A stretch of 64,000 nt of DNA from the IMG/VR virus record IMGVR_UViG_3300044797_000318, positions 62,001 through 126,000 of that record; one strand, written 5' to 3'. The position numbers and the translations under genes were made by a program. This DNA is from a virus. Each line of letters starts with the position of its first letter. Within the stretch, counting starts at the first letter, position 1. The notes below the pieces were generated by a model. It saw nothing but the letters and a program-made list of their open reading frames with translations. It did not search any database and was not told where the DNA came from. Below, one piece after another: positions 6,830 through 16,401 of this stretch.

Positions 6830-7582
6830 ATGACACCCGCAATTTCTATAATGATGGTTACCTACAATCGCCTCGACCTTACAAAAAAAATGATGCAAAG
6901 TCTGCAAGATACCGTGGGCCTATCGTTTCGACTAATTGTTGTTGATAATGGTTCCAAAGACGGAACGGTAGATTGGCTCAAACAACTTAGCCCTGACCCA
7001 CGATTTTGTCAAGGGGTGCATACACATTTTTTTGAAGAAAACCAAGGTATTGCCATTGGCAGAAACCAAGGACTACTAATTGCCAATAAATACAAAGATC
7101 CTTATCTTTGCACCGTAGATAATGATGTAGAGTTTCCACATCATTGGGACTTCCAATGTATAGCAATTATGCAAGCTAACCCCAAATATTCCATTGGTGT
7201 TTGCTTTGAGGAACCACCTCATTATTTACACCCACTTACCAGAAATGGTCAAACGTTTCAATATAAAAGCAAGGGTAATTTAGGGACCGCCTGTATGATG
7301 TTTGATCGAGAATTGCACGATAAAATTGGATATTTTACTACTGAGTATGAGCGCTATGGAGAGGAAGACGCCAACTGGGGATTTAGGGCAAGGTTAGCTG
7401 GCTATAACCTTGGTTACATAACACAGCCCGGAAAACATCTTGGAGTATCAGAATTAGATACGGGGGAGTATCGAACCTTCAAGGATGAGTGTCGTAAAAA
7501 AAATGTTGCTAAGTTTCAGCAGGATTGTTATGCTTATAGTTCTGGCAAAAAACCTATTTATATTCCATACATTGGAAAGTAA
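6830..7582 (+). CDS. Family 2 glycosyltransferase (GT-A fold)
   Basis: 250 residues. N-terminal ISIMMVTYNRLDLTKKMM and LIVVDNGSKDGT are the classic GT2 nucleotide-sugar binding segments; the metal-binding site corresponds to CTVDNDVEF. It should transfer a sugar from a nucleotide donor to a glycan. First gene of the plus-strand glycan cluster and separated from the next glycan gene by a mobile HNH gene. Donor and acceptor cannot be read. Confidence 0.88.
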   Translation: MTPAISIMMVTYNRLDLTKKMMQSLQDTVGLSFRLIVVDNGSKDGTVDWLKQLSPDPRFCQGVHTHFFEENQGIAIGRNQGLLIANKYKDPYLCTVDNDVEFPHHWDFQCIAIMQANPKYSIGVCFEEPPHYLHPLTRNGQTFQYKSKGNLGTACMMFDRELHDKIGYFTTEYERYGEEDANWGFRARLAGYNLGYITQPGKHLGVSELDTGEYRTFKDECRKKNVAKFQQDCYAYSSGKKPIYIPYIGK

Positions 7583-7609
7583 TATTCTTACATTAGGGGT
7601 AGGGAAGTT

Positions 7610-8248
7610 ATGAAAAAATGCTCAAACTGTGGGGTAGAAAAAAATGATGATTGTTTCTACCCCAAAGAAAACCAGTGTAAAAAATGTAAATCTGATAAGA
7701 GAAAACAGTATTTACAAAAATTGGGTGAAGTAGGACAAAAGCAAAGGGCGGAATATTTTCGCACATATTGGCAACAGCATCCAGATGATATTAGGGCAAA
7801 TAATAGAAAATACAAAAAGAGTAAGAAAGCGAAAATTACAGCTAAAAATTTAAGAAAAAATCCGGCAATAAAATTACGACAAAATATATCAACTAACATT
7901 GGCTATCATTTACGAGTGAAAAACAGCTCAAAATACAATAAATCTATACTTCAAGCATTACCCTATACTATTCAAGAATTAAAAAAATATATCGAACAGC
8001 AATTTGAGCCTTGGATGACCTGGGAAAATTACGGATTATATGATGCTAAAACTTGGAAAGATGATGATCAATCAACCTGGACTTGGCAATTAGATCATAT
8101 TGTTCCACATTCTACTTTTGATTATACTTCAATGGAAGATCAGTCATTCCAAGACTGTTGGGCATTTAATAATTTGCGCCCGCTATCTGCTAAACAAAAT
8201 TTATTAGATGGTGTCAAAAGAATAAGACATGGCGGGTTAAATGTTTGA
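7610..8248 (+). CDS. HNH homing endonuclease
   Basis: 212 residues. N-terminal zinc finger CSNCGVEK...CKKC, a basic helical middle, and a C-terminal HNH nuclease: WQLDHIVPHS, then NLRPLSAKQNLLDG. The last 100 residues match the HNH protein at 33465-34133 almost position for position (FEPWM.W...G.Y....W..D....WTW..DHI.P). Inserted between two glycan genes and overlapping the start of the next gene by eight bases. AT-richer than its neighbours. Confidence 0.9.
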   Translation: MKKCSNCGVEKNDDCFYPKENQCKKCKSDKRKQYLQKLGEVGQKQRAEYFRTYWQQHPDDIRANNRKYKKSKKAKITAKNLRKNPAIKLRQNISTNIGYHLRVKNSSKYNKSILQALPYTIQELKKYIEQQFEPWMTWENYGLYDAKTWKDDDQSTWTWQLDHIVPHSTFDYTSMEDQSFQDCWAFNNLRPLSAKQNLLDGVKRIRHGGLNV

Positions 8249-10055
8249 TGGACACTACTTCCAGTGGAACTCCAAACGCATTAAAGGTATAATTGAGTTT
8301 TACGGATACAAGTTTTTCTATTTTAAAAGGCTTCTTGATTTAGGTTGCGGCCACGGTGATTTGGGTGGAGTATTATATCGCTTAGGTGCCAATGTTACTT
8401 GCGTGGATGCTCGTCAAGAACATCTCAAAGTGGTCAATAAAAAATATAATGGCATCAAAACGGTGCAAACCAACTTAGATGCTATGTGGCCTTTTCACGG
8501 ACAGAAGTTTGACGTTATCCTAGATTTAGGTTTGTTATGTCATTTATCCGATTTTGAAACTCATTTGAAAACGGTATGCAATGCTACCACTCATTTGATT
8601 TTAGAAACAGCGGTTTGCGATTCGGATGATCCTCAAAAAGTCGTTCTAATTGATGAGGATCGAGACTACGATCTCTCTTACAATGGTAAGGGTTGCCGCC
8701 CTAGCCCCGCTGCTGTTGAAAGAGTCTTGCGTGAATGCGGGATGAATATCAAGCGTTTGGATAATAGTAAATTCAATGCTGGCGATTATGTCTATGATTG
8801 GTATCCCAAAAACGATAACAGCACCAATTTATCCAAGCGTAGAATTTGGTTTGCCGTCAAAGAGAGTAGCCCTCTACAATTTGCTAACCCCGCTTCTGAA
8901 TTGGCTACCCCACCCATTATTATCCCTTCTGCTCCTTCCGGCCCCATTACTCCTATTCAGAATAGTGGAATAGCTGTCACGGCTAGCCCTAAACCTCCTA
9001 TGAGTTCTCGTATGGAGGCAGAGGCCCGAGCCAAAGCTAATTTTGTTTCTATAGCTCCGCCAGTCCCAGAACCAACTAAACCTGGTTCTCATTCTGGTCC
9101 TTACACAGCTCCCGAACCAAGTCCTATTCGCACTTATCAAAAAATACCCACCCTCAATGATAAGATCAGACGCGACAGCAAAGAATTCTCTCTGATAGAA
9201 GTAGATAATTTTGTTCCACCCGCTATCTCTCAACTTGGTGGCGTCATTTCGCCTAATACTTTTAGTTCTAGAATGTGGTATAAAAAGATTTGCCCACTTT
9301 TTCCTAATTTGAGACTGGCTAAAAATGTCATCTCTATGCCCGGTTTTGCCAAGAGCGATAAAATAGTAGATGTTGTTATGTGCTCTTTAGACAACTTGCA
9401 GCCCTATAAGAAAGTATGGATAGACGAATGGTTTGGCCCTGGCTTATCCACCGAGCATGTCAATGTCTTGAAGAGGTGTACTAGTATCATTACACCGTCT
9501 CTTATCAACGCACAAGAAATCTGGAAACATATTCCCCACGCGGCTATCACCCGAGTAGCTAAGCCATGGCCCTTACTTAGTGTTCCGCCAGCAGAAGGCA
9601 AATATTATTTGTATTTTGAGAAATCTACCCAGCTAACTCCGTTATTGTTCGAGGCTTGGGATCCTCAGTTTGGCAATTTAGTAGTTGTAGGAGCCAGCAC
9701 CAAGGCGCCAAGCTTCGTCACCTTCATCTCAGATACCGAGTCGTATGTACAAATTATGAAATTGATTATCGGGGCGCAAGCCATCCTTGATATTTCAGAA
9801 AATAATTATTATGCCTCCGGTATCAACAAATTAGCTACGGCCATTGGCGTGCCACTCATTACTAATAACCATATCAAGTTAGTTCCCAACAATACTTTGA
9901 TCCAACAAGATAAAGAAGTTTCTATTTATCCAAGGAAGGCTGATATCCATCAAGCCATCCAAAAGTTTATCGATAGCAAACCTCCTAGAACGGCCAGCAC
10001 TGAAAATTATAATAATTCCGTTATAGATAACTTCAAGAAGATTATGGGGCTATAA
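8241..10055 (+). CDS. Methyltransferase fused to a glycosyltransferase-like domain
   Basis: 604 residues in three parts. Residues 1-210: SAM-dependent methyltransferase with LLDLGCGHGDLG, an acidic ribose-binding residue in VTCVDARQEH, and FDVILDLGLL. Residues about 215-310: Pro/Ser/Ala-rich linker. Residues 310-604: a domain resembling the C-terminal half of GT-B glycosyltransferases, with repeated Rossmann-like strands (NLVVVGASTK, ILDISENNYYASGINKLATAIGVPLI). It probably methylates and extends a glycan in one polypeptide (inference). Its stop overlaps the next start by one base. Confidence 0.75.
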   Translation: MFDGHYFQWNSKRIKGIIEFYGYKFFYFKRLLDLGCGHGDLGGVLYRLGANVTCVDARQEHLKVVNKKYNGIKTVQTNLDAMWPFHGQKFDVILDLGLLCHLSDFETHLKTVCNATTHLILETAVCDSDDPQKVVLIDEDRDYDLSYNGKGCRPSPAAVERVLRECGMNIKRLDNSKFNAGDYVYDWYPKNDNSTNLSKRRIWFAVKESSPLQFANPASELATPPIIIPSAPSGPITPIQNSGIAVTASPKPPMSSRMEAEARAKANFVSIAPPVPEPTKPGSHSGPYTAPEPSPIRTYQKIPTLNDKIRRDSKEFSLIEVDNFVPPAISQLGGVISPNTFSSRMWYKKICPLFPNLRLAKNVISMPGFAKSDKIVDVVMCSLDNLQPYKKVWIDEWFGPGLSTEHVNVLKRCTSIITPSLINAQEIWKHIPHAAITRVAKPWPLLSVPPAEGKYYLYFEKSTQLTPLLFEAWDPQFGNLVVVGASTKAPSFVTFISDTESYVQIMKLIIGAQAILDISENNYYASGINKLATAIGVPLITNNHIKLVPNNTLIQQDKEVSIYPRKADIHQAIQKFIDSKPPRTASTENYNNSVIDNFKKIMGL

Positions 10056-11008
10056 TGTTGAAAGTGCTTTATTTACCATTGGGAGACCAACCGGGGACAG
10101 AAGACGGTTTCCGAAATGTGGGAGCGGAATTAGAAGTTTGTCATTTTTGGAAAATCTGGGAACAAACCAAAAATAAGGCAACTATCGAAAACGATTTTTT
10201 GACTAAGGTAAGGCGTTTTCAGCCCCACCTCATTCATATGCAACTACAATTCACGGGAGTAGTGGAGGCACATACTTTGCACATGGCTCGTGCCGCCTGT
10301 CCCAGTGCCGTGATAACTAATTGGTCGGGTGATTGTCGAACCAGCGCCATTGGCGATTATACCAAAGTAGCCAATGCGGTAGATTTTTCCTTGATTTCCA
10401 GCACCGGGCAACTAGATATGTATCGAGGAGCCGGTTGCAAAAATATTACTTATTGGCAAATTGGATATGATCCCAAGAGTAATTTCCCAATGAACTTATC
10501 GGAATTTCAATACGATGCTGTTTTTATTGGTAATCACTATGGATTCACTTTTCCCGATGGAAATATTAGATTAGAAGCGACCAAATTTTTGTCTAGAACA
10601 CTTCCTAAGTTCAAAACTTTTGGAACTGGATATGGAGGGGGCATCCAACCCGTGCCATTCAAACAAATGAATGAAGTTTATAATAAAACCCTCTGTCCCA
10701 TTAGCATTAGCAATTTCAATAATGTTTCTCATTACTTTTCGGATAGATTACTTTATTGTTTAGCCTCTGGGCGTCCCACTATCTCTTGGTATTTCCCTGG
10801 CTGTGAGAGTTATTTTGTGGAGGGCAGTGAAATTTTTTACGCTCGTTCCAATCAGGACATTCTGGACATCGTCAATTATTGCAAGGCTAACCCCGACATA
10901 GCGAAACAAGTGGGCATCAATGGACATAAAAGAGTGCTCAAAGAACACACTTTTACCTCCCGAATTATTGAGCTCCTCAACATAACTAACTTGGCGCATT
11001 TGGTGTAA
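10055..11008 (+). CDS. CgeB-like glycosyltransferase (GT-B)
   Basis: 317 residues. The C-terminal half reads DRLLYCLASGRPTISWYFPGCESYF, then EIFYARSNQDILDIVNYC and INGHKRVLKEHTF, the typical end of CgeB/GT4-like glycosyltransferases that use nucleotide sugars. The N-terminal half forms alternating strands and helices. Tightly linked to its neighbours in the glycan operon. Confidence 0.78.
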   Translation: MLKVLYLPLGDQPGTEDGFRNVGAELEVCHFWKIWEQTKNKATIENDFLTKVRRFQPHLIHMQLQFTGVVEAHTLHMARAACPSAVITNWSGDCRTSAIGDYTKVANAVDFSLISSTGQLDMYRGAGCKNITYWQIGYDPKSNFPMNLSEFQYDAVFIGNHYGFTFPDGNIRLEATKFLSRTLPKFKTFGTGYGGGIQPVPFKQMNEVYNKTLCPISISNFNNVSHYFSDRLLYCLASGRPTISWYFPGCESYFVEGSEIFYARSNQDILDIVNYCKANPDIAKQVGINGHKRVLKEHTFTSRIIELLNITNLAHLV

Positions 11009-11009
11009 A

Positions 11010-11573
11010 ATGATCAGACTTCTTTACAACTATTACGAAGACAAGAACCCCGCCAGAAAAAAAGAAATAGATTTCTGTCTTCAAAAGAATTTGGAAAATA
11101 ACCACCTTAATATGGTTATTATTGAAAGTGCGGAAAAACTTACCTATGATTTCTTTTTCAACCGCATCAATGAACTAACTGGGCCGGATGACATCAATAT
11201 TATTTGTAATTCAGATATCTTTTTTGACGATACCATTAGATTGGCTAGCCATCTCAAACACAATGCTTCCTTTGTCCTTAGCCGCTGGGACTATATCAAC
11301 GAACATAATATTAAATTGTTTGAGCGATGTGATAGTCAAGACACCTGGATTATAAGAGGATTTATCAAACATGTCAAAGGAGATTTTACTTTGGGTAAAA
11401 AGGGCTGCGACAATAGGATAGCTTATGAACTTTTAGACGCAGGATATAAACCTTCTAATCCTGCCCGATCCATCAAAACGTATCACGTCCATAATTCTAA
11501 TGTTAGGAACTATTCGCACAACGATACAGTTCACGGGAAATATCACCAAGTTCAGATAGGGAGTTTAACATGA
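11010..11573 (+). CDS. Glycosyltransferase-like protein
   Basis: 187 residues. The segment INIICNSDIFFDD carries an acidic DxxF(F)D metal-site-like motif, and SRWDYIN follows; this suggests a small GT-A type transferase. Overlaps the next gene by ATGA. Exact family not recognised; the assignment rests on the motif and on the flanking glycan genes. Confidence 0.55.
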   Translation: MIRLLYNYYEDKNPARKKEIDFCLQKNLENNHLNMVIIESAEKLTYDFFFNRINELTGPDDINIICNSDIFFDDTIRLASHLKHNASFVLSRWDYINEHNIKLFERCDSQDTWIIRGFIKHVKGDFTLGKKGCDNRIAYELLDAGYKPSNPARSIKTYHVHNSNVRNYSHNDTVHGKYHQVQIGSLT

Positions 11574-12487
11574 CGCCTAAGAGAGTTGTTTTTTTCAATT
11601 ATTTTCATAATGGAGACGTTCATTTGTCTCGTGGACTTGTACGTCAAATTATAAGCAAAGTGCATCAAACAGATCCAACTGTACAATTTGCATATGGACA
11701 TAAAAATGATCCAACATTACTTTCCGATATTCCTAATTTAGGTTTCGATCCAAATGCCTTATCTATTATTAATAATGAGCACGCCAACCTACATGTCGTA
11801 GGCGAAACTGTTTACATAAATACTTGGTATGGGCAACAACATCACAAATATATGAATAGGTACGGTGGTCTCACCATGGATACATTATATGATGCCCTGA
11901 GTGAGTCGTGTCAATCTTTGTGGAATTTTTCTTTATCAGATATTTCTGCCGATCCAACTATATTTTTCCCCATCATTGATTATAGTAAATATAATATTGA
12001 GCCAGTCCAAAAATGGTTAGATCAACATTCTGGTAAAAAAATATTAATTGAAAATGGGCCAGCTCTTTCTGATCAAGCAACCAATTTTTCGATGGCCCCA
12101 ATTATTACTCAAATTGCTACTAAACACCCAAATGTGTCTTTCATACTAACAAGTCGAGAAAACATAGATATGCCAAGCAATATTTTTCAATCCTCTAATA
12201 TCACTAACAGATCGACAAAAACTGATCTTAATGAAATATCTTTTCTAAGTACATACTGCGATATGGTTATTGGGCGATCGTCTGGCGTCTTTGCTTTTAC
12301 AATGACACAGCAAAATTTATTTGAGAGAAAAATTACATTTCTAAGTTTTTCTAATTTTTCTTTTCAACCCGGTAAATACTGGTTGGGAGATTTATTAAAA
12401 AATAAGATCACTTATAATTCGCCTATTTTATTTCATAATGAATCTAATCCAAATGAAGTATTAAAAATAATAGAAAGAAATTTATGA
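11570..12487 (+). CDS. GT-B-like glycosyltransferase
   Basis: 305 residues in two apparent Rossmann halves: RVVFFNYFHNGDVHLSRGLV at the N-terminus and KILIENGP, FILTSRENIDMP and CDMVIGRSSGVFAFTM in the second half, which resembles the donor-binding side of heptosyltransferase-type enzymes. Four-base overlaps with both neighbours mark it as part of the operon. Substrate unknown. Confidence 0.6.
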   Translation: MTPKRVVFFNYFHNGDVHLSRGLVRQIISKVHQTDPTVQFAYGHKNDPTLLSDIPNLGFDPNALSIINNEHANLHVVGETVYINTWYGQQHHKYMNRYGGLTMDTLYDALSESCQSLWNFSLSDISADPTIFFPIIDYSKYNIEPVQKWLDQHSGKKILIENGPALSDQATNFSMAPIITQIATKHPNVSFILTSRENIDMPSNIFQSSNITNRSTKTDLNEISFLSTYCDMVIGRSSGVFAFTMTQQNLFERKITFLSFSNFSFQPGKYWLGDLLKNKITYNSPILFHNESNPNEVLKIIERNL

Positions 12488-13137
12488 TGCTATATAATAT
12501 TACTCACAAATTTACTAAATTTATTGATCCTCCTTCTCAAGAAGACATTTATAATTGCCCACATTATTTTGCGATGAGCTATGAACAAATAAAAGGCTCT
12601 GATGCTCCCGAGTTTCTTATTAAACTTTTAGATCAATTTCCATTTGATGGGAGGAAAAATATTCTTCAAATCCGACCCCAAGATTTTAGAAAAGAAAACA
12701 TTAACATTGATGGTAAACACTGGCATACAGATTATAATGTAAGGTTATTAGATAAAAAAGTTTATGCTAATGATCACGATGATTTTCATTTAATGGTTAT
12801 TTCGTGGGGCGCCGGTTGTTCTACGGAGTTTATTGAAACACCCATGGACCTTCCTAATAATTTAGAATTGAAAGATTCTAAAGAGAAATGGGAATTGTGG
12901 GATAGTGCACTTTCTAAAAAATTAGGAGAACCACATAAAGTAATTAAAGCTCAGAAGAATCAAATGGCTGAATATACTGCTAGAGATTTACACAGAGCCG
13001 ATGGTATCGTGCACTCTCACGGATTACGATTAATGATTGTGGCGTTTGATTGCGATAGTATTGATGGTAATGTTCGAATTTTGCCCAGTATTAGAGATAT
13101 AGATAACGGAATCCCAACGCCAATTTATTCAAGGTAA
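12484..13137 (+). CDS. Possible 2-oxoglutarate/Fe(II) oxygenase-like protein
   Basis: 217 residues. HWHTDY gives an HxD pair near residue 80 and HSHGLRLMI near residue 180 gives a distal His followed by Arg, the spacing expected for a double-stranded beta-helix oxygenase. It could hydroxylate a sugar or lipid in the glycan pathway. The fold assignment is tentative; nothing else was recognised. Overlaps the upstream glycosyltransferase gene by ATGA and the convergent methyltransferase gene by nine bases. Confidence 0.42.
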   Translation: MMLYNITHKFTKFIDPPSQEDIYNCPHYFAMSYEQIKGSDAPEFLIKLLDQFPFDGRKNILQIRPQDFRKENINIDGKHWHTDYNVRLLDKKVYANDHDDFHLMVISWGAGCSTEFIETPMDLPNNLELKDSKEKWELWDSALSKKLGEPHKVIKAQKNQMAEYTARDLHRADGIVHSHGLRLMIVAFDCDSIDGNVRILPSIRDIDNGIPTPIYSR

Positions 13138-13770
13138 TAGGATACCATTATTTTTCTTTAAAATTACATTTAAAGATAATGGAATAGAATTTTTCCCCAA
13201 CTCATTAGGTGGAAAAGCGTCGATGTTTTGAATAGAAAATAGATCACCAAACAGCGCCTTATAACCATACTCAGAAAACCTCCAACAATCTGGAATAGGT
13301 CCATGAATTTTAAACATATAAGGCGTATTAACAAATAATAATGAGTTGTCATTGGTTATTTTATATAATTCTTGTGGAACAAGAAAAACTTTTGGTACGT
13401 GCTCTATAATACCTATTAAAATAACTATATCAAATGTTTCAGTCATAAAAGATAAATCTTCTATACTGCCAATATAATCCGCCTTCGATGATTGATCAAT
13501 ATCTAAAGTTCGATAATATATGTTATTTCTTGCGCATGTTTCTTCTATGATAGAGGTGGAAAATTGAGGAAACTCTTCCTCAACATATAATTTTGAGGAA
13601 GGGCCAACCTCCAACACTTTGAGCGTGTTATTGTTTTTCAGAAAACAGCATATATTTTCCGCAAACTCAAACATGTGTTTTCTATAAACGTAATAATCGT
13701 CATCTTGACTGAAAAATTTTTGCTTGCGACCAGGTGCAATTTCCCTGTCGAATTTGAAGTCTGTATTCAT
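13129..13770 (-). CDS. Class I SAM-dependent methyltransferase
   Basis: 213 residues. LKVLEVGPSSKLY is motif I, a TLDID segment supplies the ribose-binding Asp, and FDIVILIGIIEHV is the post-strand-4 signature of small-molecule methyltransferases. It is the only minus-strand gene inside the plus-strand glycan cluster and sits between two plus-strand blocks, so it was probably inserted separately. Substrate probably a sugar or lipid carrier. Confidence 0.82.
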   Translation of the reverse strand: MNTDFKFDREIAPGRKQKFFSQDDDYYVYRKHMFEFAENICCFLKNNNTLKVLEVGPSSKLYVEEEFPQFSTSIIEETCARNNIYYRTLDIDQSSKADYIGSIEDLSFMTETFDIVILIGIIEHVPKVFLVPQELYKITNDNSLLFVNTPYMFKIHGPIPDCWRFSEYGYKALFGDLFSIQNIDAFPPNELGKNSIPLSLNVILKKNNGILLP

Positions 13771-13813
13771 ATTTCACCGTTCTTATTGGATATATATCTT
13801 GCAAGGAAGTAAG

Positions 13814-14437
13814 ATGAAAAAAATTTGTATCTATGGGGCGGGTGGCTTTGCCCACGAGGTGTTCTGGCTTGCTCATCAATGTGGCTGTGAAGTTGATGCC
13901 TTCATTGACATTCATTCGGGCGAAGATTATCATGGAGCACCAGTCAAAAATGAAAGTTATTTCAATAAAGAAAAGCACTTAGCGGTGGTGGCCGTAGGCA
14001 ATCCAAAAATTCGAGAAAAGATTGTTAAGCAGATTATTGATCGCCACGGTATGACGGCTTTCACAACACTAGTTTCGCCTACAGCCAATCTTATGGGCCC
14101 TAATATTGAAGTTGGTCACGGCTCAGTTGTGTGTGCCAACTGTATCTTGACTTGCGATATTCAACTAGGTTCTTTCTCGCAACTAAATTTATCTACCACT
14201 ATTGGCCATGACACGACAACTGGTGATTTTTTTACCACGGCCCCTGGCGTGCATGTTAGCGGTAAAGTAACAGTTGGCCAAAGGGTTTATTTGGGCACTA
14301 ATGCCTCTACGGTAGAGGGCATTACCATTTGTGATGATGTGACGATTGGGGCGGCAGCCTGCGTATCAAAAGACATACTAGAGGGCGGAGTATACGTGGG
14401 TGTACCCGCTAAGAAATTGGAGAAGAAAAATGGCTGA
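13814..14437 (+). CDS. PglD/NeuD-like sugar O/N-acyltransferase
   Basis: 207 residues. N-terminal Rossmann part KKICIYGAGGFAHEVFWLA, then left-handed beta-helix hexapeptide repeats from about residue 85 (VSPTANLMGPNIEVGHGSVV onwards) ending VGVPAKKL. Such enzymes acetylate amino sugars such as 4-amino-4,6-dideoxy sugars. The ATG at 13814 is preceded by AAGGAAG. With the DegT aminotransferase and GDP-mannose dehydratase downstream, N-acyl-perosamine is a possible product (inference). Confidence 0.87.
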   Translation: MKKICIYGAGGFAHEVFWLAHQCGCEVDAFIDIHSGEDYHGAPVKNESYFNKEKHLAVVAVGNPKIREKIVKQIIDRHGMTAFTTLVSPTANLMGPNIEVGHGSVVCANCILTCDIQLGSFSQLNLSTTIGHDTTTGDFFTTAPGVHVSGKVTVGQRVYLGTNASTVEGITICDDVTIGAAACVSKDILEGGVYVGVPAKKLEKKNG

Positions 14438-14735
14438 CACAATTGGTTCACTCATAGATAAACTAGCAACAGTAAACCAGAAGATGTTTCTGGCACAAGA
14501 AGAGTTATACGTTATTCGCAAGATGACCTTTGAACAATTCAAAAAATCTTACGGCACTGAAGAAGGGCTTCATAAACTTTATACTGCTTTTAAGAAATCA
14601 ACTGACCTCAACGTTCAAAGGCAGGCTATGATTCTAGAAGTTGATAAAAAAATTGCAGAGGTAGTAGTAGCTACCATAAAAGGCGAAGACCTTAACAACG
14701 GAACTTTTATTCAAGACCAACACAAGACTTACTAA
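14430..14735 (+). CDS. Small protein with N-terminal TIGxLIDKL motif
   Basis: 101 residues starting MADTIGSLIDKLATVNQKMF, mostly helical. Starts eight bases inside the end of the acyltransferase gene. Another gene in this cluster (17618-17887) begins METIGNLIDKLTIANIRIW, so the two are paralogues despite diverging further on. Not recognised; a role as partner of the sugar enzymes is only suggested by position. Confidence 0.68.
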   Translation: MADTIGSLIDKLATVNQKMFLAQEELYVIRKMTFEQFKKSYGTEEGLHKLYTAFKKSTDLNVQRQAMILEVDKKIAEVVVATIKGEDLNNGTFIQDQHKTY

Positions 14736-14736
14736 A

Positions 14737-15555
14737 ATGATAATTTCAACAACTATACCTGTGGGCCTAGGAGACCTTATTTATGTTAAGGCTATGCTGG
14801 ATCCTATTAAAAATAAATGTAGTGAAATTAAAATTGCCTATCATAGGGAACTGGTAAATGTGTTTCGAAACAAAAGCACATCTTATAATAAACTATTAGA
14901 TGACTTTGGGCAGCTATTTTTTTCTGAATCACCATATGTTTTGACAGAACAAGGAGGGGAATTTAGAGGGGTAATGCGATTATCGACTGATTATGGTATC
15001 CAGCTTCAAAAACCCGAATTATCACACCTACTGTGCAAGGGGGCTCCTCTTAATATAGCTGATGAATATATAGTCTTAACTACAAAAGTCAGGTATGTAC
15101 CAAGAACAATATTCAATGAAAAATCTACTGAATTTTGGAATATGATCAATCAACTATCTAATAAGTATAAAATTATACTATTAGGTGAAAGAGTTGTGGA
15201 AATGAATGCAGAATATCTACATCATACCGCCGAACATATATATGGCATATATGACGATATCATGTGTCATGTTCCATCAGAAAAATTAATAGATCTCACT
15301 ATTCCAGCTCTTGGAATTGTTAATTCTGATATAGAACAAATTCAACAAGACTGTTTGATTATGAAAAATGCTAAATTCGTTATCACTTTGGGAGTTGGTG
15401 GAAATTTTTGTATGGCAACTGCCGTAGCCAACACCATAGGTTTTAGGGCTGATAAACATGATATATTTGAAGTTATATTTAACAGAGATTACAATGGCGC
15501 CATAATCACTAAGGAATGGCCGCGATTCATTGCAATTTTAAAACAATATTTGTAA
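14737..15555 (+). CDS. GT-B-like protein, tandem copy 1
   Basis: 272 residues. Closely related to the next gene: shared segments include HLLCKG, EYIVLTTK, LSNKYKI, LGER and IQQDCLIM, and a C-terminal VITLGVGGNFCMATAVAN like the donor-binding loop of heptosyltransferase-type GT-B enzymes. Probably a glycosyltransferase. Arose by tandem duplication with its neighbour; the copies have diverged strongly at the N-terminus. Confidence 0.62.
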   Translation: MIISTTIPVGLGDLIYVKAMLDPIKNKCSEIKIAYHRELVNVFRNKSTSYNKLLDDFGQLFFSESPYVLTEQGGEFRGVMRLSTDYGIQLQKPELSHLLCKGAPLNIADEYIVLTTKVRYVPRTIFNEKSTEFWNMINQLSNKYKIILLGERVVEMNAEYLHHTAEHIYGIYDDIMCHVPSEKLIDLTIPALGIVNSDIEQIQQDCLIMKNAKFVITLGVGGNFCMATAVANTIGFRADKHDIFEVIFNRDYNGAIITKEWPRFIAILKQYL

Positions 15556-15570
15556 TTTGCCAGGAGTAAG

Positions 15571-16401
15571 ATGAGAATTTATAAAGCAAATATTGCACAA
15601 GGGATTGGAGATAACATTATGGCAAAATGTTATGCCGATCAAGTCAAAGACCAGTATGATCAAATCTACTTCACTCATCACGCGCCCATCGTTCAGAGAG
15701 AAAAAAATAATTCACCACAATACTGGAATTTTTTACATGAAGTAGGGCAGTTATTTTTCACTGAACCTCCTTATGTATACAATCAGGGTGAACACCCGTT
15801 TCGTGATGCAGAGGGATTAATATCAGATTTTAATATCGTTCCACAAAAACCTCAGGTATCACAATACAAACATTTACTATGCAAGGGGACATCTCTAAAT
15901 TTACCAGAAGAGTATATAGTATTAACTACTAAAATTAGATATGTTGAAAGATCATTTTTCAATCAAATAGAACCTCAACTATGGCAAACAATTAAAGAAC
16001 TTTCCAATAAATATAAAATAGTAATATTAGGCGAACGACAAGTAGAAATGTGCCAAGATTATTTATATCATGGGATAAATCAGATATATGGTATTTATCC
16101 AGAAATAATCAAAAATGTTTCAGCCGATCGAGTGTTAGATTTAACTATACCTGCGCTTGGTATTACTAGTCCAACCTTATCTCAAATACAACAAGATTGT
16201 CTTATTATGAGTGAGGCAAAATTGGTTATTACATTGGGCCTTGGTGGTAATGTTTGTATGGCCATTGCAACATCTAATGTAGTTGGTTATAGAAGAGATA
16301 ATATCAAATGTGCTAATGATATCTACGATCAAAAATATTCAGATGCTATGGTTAGTAAAGATTGGAACGAATTTATTACAGCGATAAAGAGTTATCTATG
16401 A
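15571..16401 (+). CDS. GT-B-like protein, tandem copy 2
   Basis: 276 residues. Duplicate of the preceding gene, with GDNIMAKCYADQVKD at the start and VITLGLGGNVCMAIATSN near the end. An AGGAG lies seven bases before the ATG. The stop overlaps the next start by ATGA. Two divergent copies side by side may act on different acceptors or sugars (inference). Confidence 0.62.
   Translation: MRIYKANIAQGIGDNIMAKCYADQVKDQYDQIYFTHHAPIVQREKNNSPQYWNFLHEVGQLFFTEPPYVYNQGEHPFRDAEGLISDFNIVPQKPQVSQYKHLLCKGTSLNLPEEYIVLTTKIRYVERSFFNQIEPQLWQTIKELSNKYKIVILGERQVEMCQDYLYHGINQIYGIYPEIIKNVSADRVLDLTIPALGITSPTLSQIQQDCLIMSEAKLVITLGLGGNVCMAIATSNVVGYRRDNIKCANDIYDQKYSDAMVSKDWNEFITAIKSYL

Noticed and set aside
7610-8248. 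Group I intron around the HNH gene
   Set aside because: The flanking glycan genes are each complete and are not two halves of one gene, so the HNH gene is free-standing.
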